64,000 bases of DNA from Lunularia cruciata (GCA_948567375.1 OX419755.1:19546517-19610516), one strand, 5' to 3'. Shown: positions 35,469 through 49,263, counted from the stretch's first letter. Numbers and translations are program-made. The notes: generated by a model from the letters alone, not told the origin.

Positions 35469-35726
35469 GGGTGGGGTTGGTCGCTCGCGTTGCGATTGCT
35501 TGGAAGAAGTAGTAGGCGAGAACAGGGACTAGTGGGGTGCATGTCAAGGCATAAAATTTTCTGAGTGGAAATAGTTGAGGTGTTTGATAGAGCGCGAGAT
35601 AGAAGAGCAGAGGGAGCGAAGGAGTGAGCTGTTGCGGTTGAAGTTTGAGGAAGCTATAGCAAAGGGACTTTAGGAGGAGCGCAAACTTGTGGAGTTCATC
35701 GTCAGGCGCAGCGAGCAGGGGGAAAT

Positions 35727-38700
35727 ATGGAGAGCCTAATTGGCCTCGTCAATAGAATACAAAGGGCATGTACAGTTCTAGGGGACTATGGAGGGGATAG
35801 CGCTCTCCCGACCTTGTGGGAGTCGCTGCCCTCGGTTGTGGTCGTCGGTGGTCAGGTGTGTGCGTCGGTAGATGATATGTCACCGCTTACCTTGTGGTCG
35901 TGTTTGTGTTCACTCTTTGCTTAATGAGCAGCAATTGTCCTTCTTGTTACTAGTTCAGTGATACTTGTGTGGAGGCTTGTCGAGCGTCCTTGTTGAGCTG
36001 ATGTCGCCGATAAGGACACATTGAAACTTGTCTGCACATTCTGTTGCATCAAGATGGATCGGAATTGGAATTTATCTCTTAGAAGATTGGATCGTGTGCT
36101 GATGTGCACAGAGTTCTGGCAAATCGTCCGTTTTGGAAAGCATCGTCGGGAGAGACTTTCTACCCCGAGGTTCAGGTGAGAAAAGTCGCTCATAAACTGC
36201 TGTTTGCGGGAGGGAGACTGCACATGTCGTCGGACCATAAACCCCGCCCCATGGTTTTAATCTGCAGCGAGTGGCGGAGAGAGACACCAAGCTTCTGTCT
36301 GACTTTATCTCTTGGAACAGGAATTGTGACCAGACGGCCCTTGGTACTGCAGTTGCACAAAACCGATGATGGTTCCGAGTACGCAGAGTTTCTCCATCTT
36401 TCGAGAAGAAGATTTACAGATTTTGGTAAGCTTACTAGATATGTTTCCTCCGTGGTCGTGCTTTGCCCGCTAGTCTGAAAGTTCATTGAGTAGACCTAAA
36501 TTAGCGGATATCGAAGACTTCTTAATCCTAATCAGTTTCTGTTGCAAGCCGGAAGTGATTTAGAGGTTACCGAGGACCCCTTCTGTGATGAATTAACTTT
36601 GTGAATGGTTTATCTTGTTCTGCTCGGCATCAACGAATTTGATTTGCGATTTTATCATGCGCTAACACTTGAATATGTTTTTCCTTTTGGTAGCGCTGGT
36701 CAGGAAAGAAATTGCGGATGAAACTGACAGGGTGACCGGTCGCAGCAAGATGATTTCCCCAGTTCCTATTCACCTTAGCATATACTCCCCGAATGGTAAC
36801 GCATACTTCGCCTACAATGATCAGACAGTAATTGAATGACCGATCGCCTATTTGACATCGAATTTGAATTTTAAAGGATACCCCCGCCCCATAGCCTAAC
36901 GGATTTACCACTTTGATGCAAATACTGTAGCTACCGGTAATTGATATCTGATGTCCATTGTCTTTTATGGATTTGGACGGTATCTTCTTTTGGAGCTCTT
37001 TATGTCGTATGGTTATATGCTTTGCTGTAGACCGCATGTTCTTACCGACCGATCCTGTACTCCAAAGTTCTGCTTACATTTTGTCGCTATCTCTGCAGTG
37101 GTGAATCTTACCCTTATCGATCTGCCTGGGCTTACAAAAGTTGCCGTCGGTGAGTTTTGCCTCACTTGCCCTGTGATATGGCCTTTCTTCATCATTTGAA
37201 TTTGAATCTACGCTGTAAGGAAGGTCCGAGTACTGACTTTCCATATTTGGATAATTGCAGAGGGACAGCCTGATAGCATTGTTCATGATATCGAGAACAT
37301 GGTCCGATCCTACGTCGAGAAGGTGAGCAATCTGTAGATGTCGCAGAATATTTTGTCGGGAGATGATATGTGGATATACACATTTTTTAAGGAGATGTAT
37401 AATTGAATTGTATGGTTCCTCTTCGTTCTTCACGAACTGAACTGCCCCGTCACACAAGTATGGGCGCATGGGTTTCCTCTGGCGTCTGCGTCTTTACACT
37501 AAAGCATTTCCTTCAAATTTGTCCTGACCTGACTTCACTTATACGTCCACTGTTCACGTGCAGCCCAATTCCATCATACTCGCAATATCTCCTGCAAATC
37601 AAGATATTGCCACGTCGGATGCGATAAAATTGGCCAGAGAGGTCGATCCTGCAGGTACTGTTGCCTGTCTGCTCTGAGTTTGGCCTGGGTACATTTCACA
37701 TGAGTTGACTATCAACTGCAGATTAACTTGACGGAAAAATGCTGGGCTCCCTAGTAGAAAAAAGAGAGTAAATACTGCATGGAAGCTTACTGGAATGGTA
37801 GCCACAATGCACTTCAACTTGTTAGCTAGTACGTTCGCGTGGAATTGATCAAATGGTCATTTTCTGGAACCGAGATTGCATTTTAGCGAGATATTCATAT
37901 CGTCGGAGGAAATATTCATCAAACAAAGACATGCTTGTGGTGTTCATTTTGTAGGTGAACGGACGTGGGGAGTGCTTACGAAGTTAGATTTGATGGACAG
38001 AGGGACCAATGCGCTTGATGTGAGTTGCTTCTTCCAGTATCTCAGGAAGCCGTAGTCAGTAAATTGTGCACACGGTCACCACTAATCAGTCTTCTAACTG
38101 TAGTGGCTTTAAATACAATTTCACTATGTATGAACGGCTTCGCTCCCATTACTCGTACATAGTACGGTTAACCTTTTGGTGGATTAATTATGACTACTGT
38201 GTTTGATACTTCCACCTGCATCACTTTTATCGCGGTTGGTCTTCCAGGCAGTACAGGTTAGGGATCTTAAGGTTACGGCTACAATAGTGAGAAAAATAGC
38301 TGCAAAGACGTCTGAGATTTTTGTGTCAGTCTGGGGGACTGTCAGGCAGCTGTATCTACGTTTTGCTGTGAAACAACTAACACCAGATGGTAAATTTTGT
38401 CAGGTTCTGGAAGGACGTGCGTACAGGCTTGTGCATCCATGGATTGGGGTTGTGAATCGTTCTCAAGCCGATATCAACAAGAACGTAGATATGATCGCTG
38501 CAAGACGTCGGGAGCGTGACTATTTCAACACCAGCCAAGACTATGCACATCTTTCGAACAAAATGGGATCCGAATACCTCGCAAAGATGCTTTCAAAGGT
38601 GAGTTGTAGAAGACACGTCAAATACGCATTTGTTGTATTTTTATCTTTTTTTTTATATATTTGTATATCTTTTTGACAAAAAGGTTTTGGCAACTATCAG

Positions 38701-40834
38701 TACAAACTCAATTCTAGCTTAGTAATGGAATCATTTGTCTGGCTTCACGACCGTTCGGACTGATCGATGGATTGTATTAAAACGCTCCATTAGCTATTAC
38801 TCGGGTCTAGCCACTTTCCTTGCACAAACTGTCTTTGTCTGGTAGTATTGACGGAGTTTCTTTGGTCGAGGATTTCCTCTTGCGTTGATTAATACGTTAT
38901 GACATCATATGCAGCACTTGGAAACTGTCATTAAGTCCCGTATCCCCTCTATACTGGCTCTCATCAACAAAACTATAGATGAGCTGGAGGGAGAAATGAG
39001 TCAGCTCGGCAAACCTATAGCTGTGGACGCCGGGGTACGTACATGCAGCCCATAGGGACTTGTATACCATATTCCTAACGTTGATTTGTCATTTGTGATA
39101 CGTACTCCACATTGCACATTGCACATCTCCACATTGCATGGTTCATTACGGTACTGGATATGTCAAGGTCTCAGAAGAGAATACGGTGTTCACAAACGGT
39201 GAAATGATGTGCAGGCTCAGCTGTACACTATTCTGGAGCTCTGTAGAGCTTTCGACCACGTGTTCAAGGATCATCTTGATGGAGGGTAAATGTCTAGTCC
39301 CACCTTTGTTAAGTGGAGTTTGTGTTTTATGAAGTCAATGCGCGTGAGAACAGATAGTTCGTAAGATATGGTAGAGAGGAAAAAACTGATGGTTTCCTCT
39401 ATGTTGACAGGCGACCAGGTGGCGAACGTATATATGGTGTGTTCGATAATCAGCTTCCTGCTGCCCTGAAAAAGTTGCCCTTTGACAAGCACTTGTCGAT
39501 GCAGAACGTCAGGAAAGTTGTCACTGAGGCTGATGGGTACCAGCCACATCTTATAGCTCCTGAGCAAGGTTACCGGCGCTTAATCGAAAGTTCAATTGCC
39601 TACTTCAAAGGACCCGCCGAAGCAGTTATTGATGCGGTACAGCTTTCTTTTCGTTACTGCATGATTCCGTGCTCTTATAACGCACAAGGTCATGCGAATT
39701 TGATATCTTCCTTATTAGTCGATACTAGGAGTGAGTGTTTGTTGTCGACAATGAAGCTAACTAGCATGTGAATGATCCTTCTGGTTTGCAGGTGCATTTC
39801 ATTCTAAGAGACCTTGTCCGGAAGTCAGTTGGCGAAACCCAGGTGAATATTTTGTTACTGTTTGTTCTCTGTAATTTGCTTGGTACCATAATATCTGAGT
39901 AGACTGTCATGACTTCAATTTGGTGAATGAGATCTGAGGCCTAGCTGACTCAATTGTCGGGAATGCAGGAGCTGAAGCGGTTCCCCACTTTACAAGCAGA
40001 GCTAGCTGCCGCAGCAACAAAAGCACTGGAGCTCTACAGAGAAGAGAGCAGAAAGACTGCTCTTAGGTTGGTGGAGATGGAGGCCAGTTATCTTACAGTG
40101 GACTTCTTTAGGAAACTTCCTCAAGAATTAGAGAAAGGTGGAAATACAGTCCCCAGCATGGATCGTTACACTGACGGGCACCTTCGACGTATAGGTATTG
40201 GCGTTCTGGCACTTCAAAAACCCGTTGCTGGAGTTGTTTACACTTTACATATTGCTACTCATTCCGGTTACCATTCTGATGTCCTGATTTCAAGTTGGTA
40301 CGGTGTCTAACCTTTTTATGTGGTGACTACTCTTTGCGACCAGGCTCCAATGTCTCTGCATACGTTGGGATGGTGATGGACATACTTCGAAATTCAATAC
40401 CCAAAGCTGCGGTGCACTGTCAAGTAAGAGAGGCGAAACGTTCACTTCTGGACAGTTTCTACACACAGATTGGCAAGAAAGAGGTTCGTTAAATTCCGAT
40501 CGGGTGCGGAAGAGGCGCTAATGTGTTGATATCTGAAGAATTATGATGCTCGATTTGGCAGAAGATCTAAGTTTCCCGCTTTCGTCCCATTTGGAATATA
40601 GCACAGCTGTTGTATTACTGCTTTCAGATCAAAGAGCGAGTCGAAAAACTAGGTCTTTCCTGAGAGACATGCTGATGTCTCTATTGCATACTTGCATGTG
40701 AACAGGGCAAGCAGCTGGCCATTCTACTCGATGAAGATCCAGCTACAATGGAACGGAGACTAGCCTGTGGAAAGAGGCTAGAATTGTATAAAAACGCTAG
40801 GGATGAGATAGATTCAGTAGCCTGGGCGAAGTAG
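35727..40834 (+). CDS. DRP1: Dynamin-related protein 1 (DRP1) GTPase
   Basis: Sixteen exons: 35727-35855, 36112-36175, 36321-36425, 36694-36795, 37099-37149, 37261-37322, 37564-37654, 37955-38019, 38404-38598, 38915-39034, 39215-39285, 39411-39636, 39792-39842, 39969-40194, 40344-40483, 40706-40834. They encode 608 residues, the usual plant DRP1 length. The protein is a self-assembling GTPase that constricts membranes at the cell plate and in endocytosis. GTPase motifs are intact: GGQSSGKSS (about 41-49), switch Thr 68 in [12 protein letters not shown] 141-144, and TKLD 210-213 followed by VVNRSQADI. The middle/stalk domain follows ([10 protein letters not shown]...[19 protein letters not shown]), then a GED at the C-terminus ([30 protein letters not shown]). 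As in other DRP1 proteins there is no PH domain or proline-rich tail. The long first intron and 5' region are GC-rich. Confidence 0.97.
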
Positions 40835-41612
40835 AATTTTTAACCTTTTCCGGTTAGGAATAGCGTAGAGTAGATTCACTGATTTGTAAATTGACCACAG
40901 ATTTTTCAAGGCTGGTCAGCGTGAATAAGTTTTCAAGAGTATTCAGCACACCGACATAGGTAGAAACAAATATAGGTTGAAGTGGAGAAAAGATAGATTG
41001 TCTCGATCGTTTTTCTTTTGTTGGCACCACCAACGAAAATGTGCATATAGGACTGCTGGAGGTTTCGATCAGGGATCACTGAACCTTTTTTATGTCATCT
41101 CAGAACCCGTAACGCACGTCGAAGTGTTTTGTATCTTTCCGTACGGTTCTCGAGCTCCTTGTGCTCGTACACGAACATGAGTCAGACACATTAAATTCTT
41201 CTATATTAAGCCAATTGGTTTTTGATGCAAAGTGCAGAGTGCCGCGGAGCAAGAACGATTTTGCAAGTTGTATTTATGTCGTGCCGAGATACGGTGAAAT
41301 GTATTTCCGTATGAGAATTCTTGCCCCGCAGTTTCCAAATAAGGAAATTGGTGCAGAAAGCCCTCAATGGCAGAAACACTTCCATGAAGATGTTCTTCAC
41401 TCGTACTGGATAACACGCATCGATCATTCAGCGAAGAGGACGCACACAGATGACATAATCTGCAGAGAATCAGTGCATTTGTCCGCCAAATCTTAGAAGG
41501 TCCGCACATTTCCGATCTCCTCTACGGTCGAGAGACGGTCAGAGTTCAGAGTTATGATGTACAACCACTCCTATGCGTGTCGGGGCAGGAAGAAGTTTCC
41601 ACTAATCATCTA

Positions 41613-41707
41613 TTGGGGCTTAGCCCCATGTTACCTTTTTTGTCTCTCCCTTGTACGACTTGATGGGGTCTTCCCATCCTTCATTTTTCCTACGCGGTCA
41701 CCTTTTT
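41613..41707 (-). repeat. Dispersed hairpin repeat R, copy 3
   Basis: On the minus strand: AAAAAGGTGACCGCGTAGG, GAAGGATGGGAAGACCCC, ATCAAGTCGTACAAGGGAGA, then AGGTAACATGGGGCTAAGCC. It is nearly identical to copy 4 (63838) in reverse orientation. It keeps both the GATGGG/CCCATC hairpin and the GGGGCT/AGCCCC palindrome. Confidence 0.92.
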
Positions 41708-41917
41708 CTTATATGATAAAGGGCTGCAGTTATTCGTATCAAGTAGAACACTGTCTGGATAACGAACGACTACGTCCCGTACACTGTTCGCAGGACCCGG
41801 GAAGAAAGTCTCCAGAAAGTAGCGAATTGACTCAATCTGAGCGTAAACGCGCTCATTCTGAATCCGCTTCAGCTCCTGTCCAGGATGTACCACAGCTAAA
41901 GGGAGAAGGGCTACCAA

Positions 41918-41970
41918 GCCCCTGGCTTAGATATATCGTCGGGCCCTGGTGTAAGCCAGGGGCAGACGAT
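41918..41970. repeat. Interleaved inverted repeats (pseudoknot-like)
   Basis: GCCCCTGGCTTA (41918-41929) is the reverse complement of 41952-41963. ATCGTC (41935-41940) is the reverse complement of 41965-41970. The two pairings cross each other, the topology of an H-type pseudoknot if transcribed. Confidence 0.85.
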
Positions 41971-43387
41971 AGCAGGGTACGTACAAGGCCCAAATACTTA
42001 AATAAGTATTAGTTGGTAAAATTTACTAGTTTCAACAGAGCAACTAACCAACGTGTTTAATACGTCCGTACACGACCTCGATTGTAAGCTTTTGTCTGTT
42101 CTGTGATTTCATGATCACCATACGTTCTGTCGTGTATATCCCGAGTCTCACACCTACTCAGATAATGAGACAACTTGCAACTTGTCCTTTACCTTGGTGG
42201 AATTTGAGTCTTATTTTTCCCACAAAAAACTGACCCTGACATTGGAATGATCCAAGGACTTTAGATTTTAGCCTCAAACGTAAACTGGTTGCGGCAGTCG
42301 CTGACGCTGCAGCGGAAAAGAAACGAAAAAGAATTAAAATACCTTGAAGTGTCTATTTAAACACGCCTGATATAATTTCGTAAAACATTAACAATTCAGA
42401 TGGAGAACATTTGTTGGAGTTTGTTGGACATTCCAAGTTGAACGACATTTGTCCCTGAGGTGATGACCCTGTTCACGAAGTTCCCTGTGACCCATACTAG
42501 TCCAAAGAAGAGAAATGGAATCCTTTAATGACAGCGAACCTGAACAGAGCACCAACAGCCTTCCCAAAGTAGTTTCAGTTAAGTTCTTTATTAGCCAAGT
42601 CAGCCGAACAGAAGCATTTTTTCGCAACACCGACTCCTATTCATTCAGAGATCTAGACTAATACGTCAACCTTTTGAATGAGGCTGCGAACTGCTATGAC
42701 CACCAATGTGATTTCAAGTTTGCTGGCTTACCCAGTAGATCTAACAGATCTAAAGAGAATGGACATTTCAGCCGTGGATTACGTCCTGCCAGGAACAGCG
42801 ATAACCAATAAACGACGTTGATCATGTCTGGATAAGGTAGAATTGATAATTTCCTGTCAGAGTCGACCCTGTACAAAATTGATAACAATGAAAGAAAGCT
42901 CATGAGAAGGAGAAATATATCTCTCGAAATAAAATATCACATCCAGTGACATCGATCTGCAGACTAGTGCATAGTAGGCGTCAGTTTGTTCAGTCAAAAG
43001 TCAGAGCTTAAAACCCGGAAGAGTACCTTCTGGGGACTTAAAGAAACAATAGTTTCGAGTATAATCTGGGGCTGTACCTTAGAAATAACTGAAGCAGTGA
43101 GCCTTCATGATATGGTGGAGCATGATGGCGGCACTCCACCTTGTGTGGGGCGTAGAGGTGATAGAGATCATTGCTATTGTTGCTTCATATCCAAGCGGCT
43201 AGCCCTTCAGTCAGCTATCTGAAGCCAAGGAGGATAAAGGGTCAGATATAGAACTTGCTTGAAACCTGAAGTCAATAAAACTGGAATCAACCTGTAGTCT
43301 TGGATATGGGATAGCACGCAAACCTGATGTGGATCAGCCAAGATTGCTTTGGGTTCTCCATCGCTGGTACTGAGGTGATAGAGCAAA

Positions 43388-46300
43388 TTAATAGAGTAAT
43401 TCTCCAGCCAATCTCTGTAAGAACCGCTGTTTCATAGTGCATATATGAGCTTCGCGGATTGCCGGTGGGTTATGCACATTCAAGGCAGGCTGTTGCAGTA
43501 ACCCTATCAAGCTGGCAACTCTCCCTTCGTCACCAGCTTTTGCATGCATGTTCACCAGAAGTTCCAAAATAGGCACCTGGAGGTATGGAATTGAGGATGT
43601 TAGTGACTACTCACAGAAACTGATGGCTTATAGATGAGTAATTGAGGCACCTGGATGTCAACAAAATATTTGCATGCTATACTAGGCGGATTTTGCTATA
43701 AAGCCAAATTATACCGGTAGGAATAGTGAAGGACATGCAATAAGCCAAAGAAAGTGTCAATCAGTTGATCCGCTCTCTCGTGGTTGCTGAAGCCAAACCA
43801 ACGTAGATGAAAAGCGCATCTTATGTGCAAATTAACAAGACGTCAAATCCAAGTTACCAATTCTGCAGGGGAAGGATGAGAGAATACCTCCCAAATACAT
43901 TCAAAGTAAGCCGATGCATCTCTGTCAACAATCAACGTATTCTCTTGCAGAATCCGAAACGCTAATTCATGGTCAGGAGCGGGCATAGTGCACTGGCAGA
44001 GAACAGCAGCCTGCACACCAGCTCCTATGGCTCGACAAGCTGCCACCATTCTCTGTATCTGTGATGATTCACAAAGATAACAACTTTAGTCCAGATAAAT
44101 AAAACGTGCTTAGACGGCTAGTATCTTGTCTAATGGAACATTTGGTGACACAAGTATGCGCTTGGCGGTAAAAGTTAGCAGCTTATAGAACCCTATCACA
44201 CAAGTACTCAAGGTCATATCAAGGCGATAAGACACGTACCACCCAAAGTGTGAAGATGTCTCGGCCCATTGATGAAGTACGATCACAGTAATGAGCACTT
44301 CGAATTGCACCGGCCTACCAACAACCAAATCAGTTAGGTCATTCGACTTTAGTGAACTAAGACCCAGAGTGGATAATCTGTTGCCCTGATTATGGGATGT
44401 TTGTTTGTTTGTATATATTGCGTGTATATGAAACATAGAACCCGTTCGTTTGTTTGTATCTACATGCATACATACATTTAATGGAATACAGAACCATACA
44501 TACATAGCATCCGTATTATAATAGACTTCAACCGAAACAAACGCTTGAGTTTCTTGGGCATCTCAGTATTTGCCCACGTACCTGCAAGTACAATCGCAAT
44601 GCTTTCACATGTGCGTCATCCTCAAATGCCAAGTCCGCCAAACCTTGAAACCAACGATGACCCTTCTCTCTATCACCTTCAACCACACCGGGTATGCTGA
44701 CTATGCACTCCAGCAAAACACCGAACAGTTCTCTTCCAAATAGAACTCGCGGATCCACTGGTCGTAGTACCGTAGAAGCATACGGCAATGAACCGGCGGG
44801 GAGATGATGAACAGCGCCAGCAGTAACTCCAGCCAAAACTCCGTACCTTTCCACGGCTAAGGACCACGTTGTTAAGCCGGCAGTATGCCAGCGATGGAGC
44901 CAACCAGCTGTCAAGCTTGCGAGGGCCATTAGCGCGCGAGGATTAGTGATTTTTGAAATAAGAGGAACCCCTGAGGCACCGGTGTACTGGCTCATTCCTG
45001 AGTGTATGCCTCTCCAGTCCGACGTACCATCACTTCCTTGGCCCTGTCTACCCGTTTCAATCCCTATGAGTAAACACATGAAGTCCTCAAACAGCTGTGA
45101 CAACGTAGATCCGAGACGAGCAACATCCTCATTGAAGGGAATTCGTGAGCCTGCTGCTTGAAGAGATATACAGAGAGGCAGCAGGTCACCAAGAATTGTT
45201 GCCAGCTTGAGAGTCTGTAGCAGCCTTGGATGCATGGTCTGTCCGGGTACTGTGGTCAATTTGGCAGAGCTATCACTGCAAAATGCACTCACTCCAGGAC
45301 CTCCTGCCACAGAATCACTCTCACTCTTGACGATCACCTCACTATCTCTGGCCGTCGATTCTTTTAATAAGGACAACACCCACTTACAGACCTCAGATAA
45401 AAAGGGCCATGACTCCTTCTCAATCAGTAACAAAACTGTAAAGTCAAAGAGAACAGAGTTTGGTAGGGTACTCTTGTCGACCCTTGCTGGTAACGATCTT
45501 GTCCACTGAACCATATTTCGTCCCTCTGTTCTTCCCTCTACTCCTGAAGTCCTTTCCAAAAGCCACAACATCATCATACAATCGAGTTCATTTGGTTGAA
45601 ATCCAAGAGCCAATTCGAAGAAACGCCTTGCCTCGTGCGTATTCTTGGAGATTTCCAGAGCAGTGAAAGCTTGACGTTTCAGAACGGTAACAACATCAGC
45701 TTCAAAGGCCGGGTCCTGTAAGTTAGTGATCCTTGTGTTTGTTCCCACTGCACCGCCACGTGCTTGATCGTTGCTCAATGATGAACTAAGGCTAGCAATA
45801 TCCTGTACTTGGTGACCAGAAAGCTTTGGAACTGATTTTGACTGGAATGAAAACAACCGCTCAACAAAACTGGCAACAGGACCAGTTCTTTTCGCAACTG
45901 AAGGATTACGAGAACTTTCCTCTAATTCGGAAGCTTCCATCGCCACAGCTCTTCCTTCCAGTATCTGCAATTTTTCAAGAAATGCTTCAACTTCATGAGT
46001 ACTCTCAAGTTCCAATAGAGACAAGAGGATGTCACTGTCGGACACTGGTTTCTTCTCTTCCAGTTTCTTAGCATTTGGCTCTGTGAAACTCCTCAAAGAA
46101 TCTGCAGTGCCCAAAGTAGGTAGGCAGTCGACTGTCTTAACGTAATTCGTGGGTAATGGTACAGTGAACCTAGGTAAATCTGGGTTTTCTGCCAGCCGAT
46201 GTTTAGCAGCACAGTACCAACACCAGGGTTCATCAATTACACAGCATACGTACATCGCAAGATCACGCACCCGTTGTGCGACTACGGACACGGTTTCAAC

Positions 46301-49263
46301 TGTCCCTTGCAAAGGCAGCTTCGATTTCAGAATGCCCAGCTTGCGAAGTCGGGCATCCTGTCTAAGGTTTACAGAACTTGATTCATTGGCTGAACGATGT
46401 CCTTCTTCCATCACCATGATGGCCAGCAGAAGCCGCATTAAAAAGACAACTGCATCTTCGCTACCTTCAAACTGGTCACTTATTCTTAGGAAGATTTCAA
46501 CCGAGGCTCCTTCCAAAACAGCTCTCACTAGGTTACATGCAGCAAGTTTGGAACGATCTAATTTAGACAACATGGGGTCGTTCTCCACGGAAAGGCAGTA
46601 GGCCCAGGATAAATGACCCCTCAAAATGTCTTCAACAAAAGTTTCAGTCAAAAGCTTTTGTTGTCTTTCTTTGAGTGTACCCTTCACTACGTTCCCGAGT
46701 TCATACAGTGCTTCCTCAGCTGAGTCGCTTTCCATATCCACAATCAGTCCCATATCTGTAGAATGATTTGAATCAGATATCATTCGTGTCTCAGCTAGAC
46801 CAACTAACTGCTTCGTCTGCCCGTTCTTGCTGTCATTTGCCAGTGTTCCATCTTTGCTATAAAAATCTTTCAGTTCTCTCTTTGCACCATCTAGTTCAAC
46901 TGCATTCTTCCCCCAAGAATCCGTCTCTGATCCATTTGTGCAAGTCTCCTTCACTCCTGCTCCACTACATTCACCAACCTCCATCACATCTGGTTCTGCT
47001 TTTAAACTATGAAGTCCTTTATCTTGAAGGTCAGTCTCTTTCCTCCGACTTTGCCCATTCTCACCTTCTATGTCATTTGATCGCGAGTCTCCATTTAGAT
47101 CTCCACAATATGAAGAACTTCTGCTCCTTTTGTTTTGGCGATGGGGGACTGGAACTTCATTCATCCGACCCGCAAAGTCTACATCGTCCTCTCTCGATAT
47201 TTCACAATTCTCTCTCTTGGCCAAATTCTCCTTGCAATCTGCACCGCCATTGGCAGAAGCATTATGACTGCTATCAAGACTCCTATACTTCCTGGCAATC
47301 CACCTACTCTGTTCACATGCAATAACAGCCCGCTGACCAGGAGATGGAGCCCCAAAAGTTGTGAAAAGTTCCTCTTTGGCCGCTACATTGCTCCGTAATT
47401 TGCTATCATCCGCTGAAGAACCCAAAAGTAGCATCCTACAAGCCACAATAAACCCGGCCAGCCTATCTTCGGGTACAGGGAAGGCGTTCCGTCCCGTGCT
47501 CGTACTGGACGTTAAAGGGATATTTCCGTCTGGTTCCTTTCCAGGTGTGATGTCTTGGGAACGAAGGAAACTAATCGTTTCTCTGCATCTCTCAAAATAT
47601 TCGTACGCTTGCCTGATTCGCCCTCGCATAAAATGTACCTCTGCTACATCAAACATGACTTGACATTTATAAGACGGGCTTAAATCCTGCCCTTTAGTTA
47701 GTCCTCCATTTCCAATCGCTTTGTGGACACTAGAATCTGTGCGGAGCTTCGTGGAGTCCTCGTTCATGGCCACCACTTCCTCCTGTTGCAAGACCTGCAC
47801 CACGAACTCCTCGTCTTGCAGAACCTGCTCCAGAAATTCTACGGATGCTCGTTCCTCCTCCATTCGGCTGTCTCCAATGCTGCCACAAAGTGAGGACAAC
47901 TCTCCATTGCTATTAACTATATTGTGGAAAACTTCTCCCAGCTCGTCTCCAGCTGTCCAGGATCCCAGCCGAGTTGCCGGAAAGACTGCATTGGGAGCTG
48001 CAGACCCGACTGGGTGACACTGAAGAGCTTTATGAATCAACCAGCGATGGAGGTTGCATTGGTGTAGCAATGATCTAGTTTCATCGTGCCTAATCAATGT
48101 CTTCAGAAGTACGAACTGGTGCTGCTGAGACGGTACGGACAACTCAATATCCCACAATGTGAGTTGCGCAACTACTGCCACCCGCGCTGCTCTCTCGCAG
48201 AGTACAGAGGCAGTTTTACTTGCAGCTTTGGTGGAGCCCTGTGTTTCCTGGGTTGCCATCAGACAAGTCTGCATATCAGACCTGAATGCACTAGACAGAG
48301 AATAAATAAGGACAGGAAGGAAAAGGAAAAAATGCACTATCATGAGAAAATAATATGCCATAAGTTGCAAATCATGGGAATCAAAGTCTTCAACTTTCAC
48401 TTAAAAGCATGTCCAGTTTAAACCAGCTTTTGCTAAAGAGAACAGTAAGTCTTAGCAAAATACTTCAATTGGTCTTACTGAATTAAACGCAATTGGAATA
48501 CTTGCCATAGGCATACTTGCCATAGGCATACATATCACTTACGAGCCCAGTAGAGCGACAAGGTATATTATTAACATATATAAGAATAGGTCTAGAACGA
48601 GGAGATTGCCGTGGGAGAATATGACTCTCCCATTTAGTGAGAGCACAAAGCACCCATTTACTTGGAAGAAACTGCAAAAGTCGTCCAATCCTAAGCTTGA
48701 CATTAAGACCAGCATAAGACGTCATGAAGCACCAAACCCTAATTACAGACTCGTTCAGATATTACACATGATGTCCAAGTCCTACACACGTTTGTGCAAT
48801 GCCCTATGAAAAAGTCCCGAGTAAACTACTAAGCTGTTCCACTTACAAAGCAAAATCACTCAAGCTCACTAATTGAATTGAACAAACATAAGGAAAGGAA
48901 TTATAACAGGTATTGCATCCATCTGGACCACGAAAGTTTTTCACTTCGCGGAATCAAAAGTGACGTACACAGAAGTAGGAGATTAATTCAACCACATGAC
49001 CAGCAGGGCATCAGAAACGAAATTACCACATCCTTGTTCGCAATGTTGCCCGAAGAACCATTCACAGATTTATGATTCAAAAGAGCCTGCTCCAAAAACA
49101 TAGAAATAAGATCGCAAGGGCTCGGGATTGCATCAGGACCCGCCGCCAAGTGCTCCTCCAGCTTGGGGGGCAGGAGCAAAAAGTCGATCCAGAGTGAGGC
49201 CACATCGCTGCGCCCCCCGAACCTCTCCCTTTCTCTGTCGCGATCCATGACAACTCCTCCCAA
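43388..49263 (-). CDS. INTS8: Integrator complex subunit 8 (INTS8)
   Basis: Exons on the minus strand: 49263-49027, 48268-44582, 44314-44240, 44058-43888, 43576-43388. All are phase 0, giving 1452 residues. Integrator is the nuclear complex that cleaves snRNA 3' ends and attenuates RNA polymerase II; subunit 8 is a helical-repeat scaffold linking the phosphatase module. Matches to animal INTS8: N-terminal WIDFLLLPPKLEEHL and LISMFLEQAL, LTLWDIELSVP near 100, KCQVMFDVAEVHFMRGRIRQ near 278, and the C-terminal chain LRLYLQ-AGAIRSA, RMVAACRAIGAG, AAVLCQ...AFRILQEN, ECIWEVP, ILELLVNMHAKAGDEGR, ending FLQRLAGELLY. It is much longer than the human protein (about 1000 residues), mainly because of acidic low-complexity insertions at roughly 410-600 and elsewhere. 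The start could also be the second Met (49248). Exon 2 alone is 3.7 kb and intron-free, unlike its neighbours. Confidence 0.9.

Larger units (their letters stand above)
40835..43387. other. Spacer between convergent dynamin and INTS8 genes
   Basis: No gene supported. It should hold the two 3' untranslated regions. A 152-codon frame at 41554-42012 runs through repeat R copy 3 and an interleaved inverted repeat and is therefore not trusted. Confidence 0.5.

Noticed and set aside
41554-42012. 152-codon plus-strand frame
   Set aside because: It passes through repeat R and an interleaved inverted repeat, so the frame is most likely accidental.
46768-47325. 185-codon plus-strand frame
   Set aside because: It lies antisense inside the long INTS8 exon and has no family resemblance; it is a shadow of the real gene.
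48269-48400. Start of INTS8 at 48400 with a hydrophobic N-terminal segment
   Set aside because: The 44 extra codons lie before a clear acceptor (GATATGCAG at 48269). The true N-terminus, matching INTS8, is the exon at 49027-49263. The hydrophobic stretch is translated intron.
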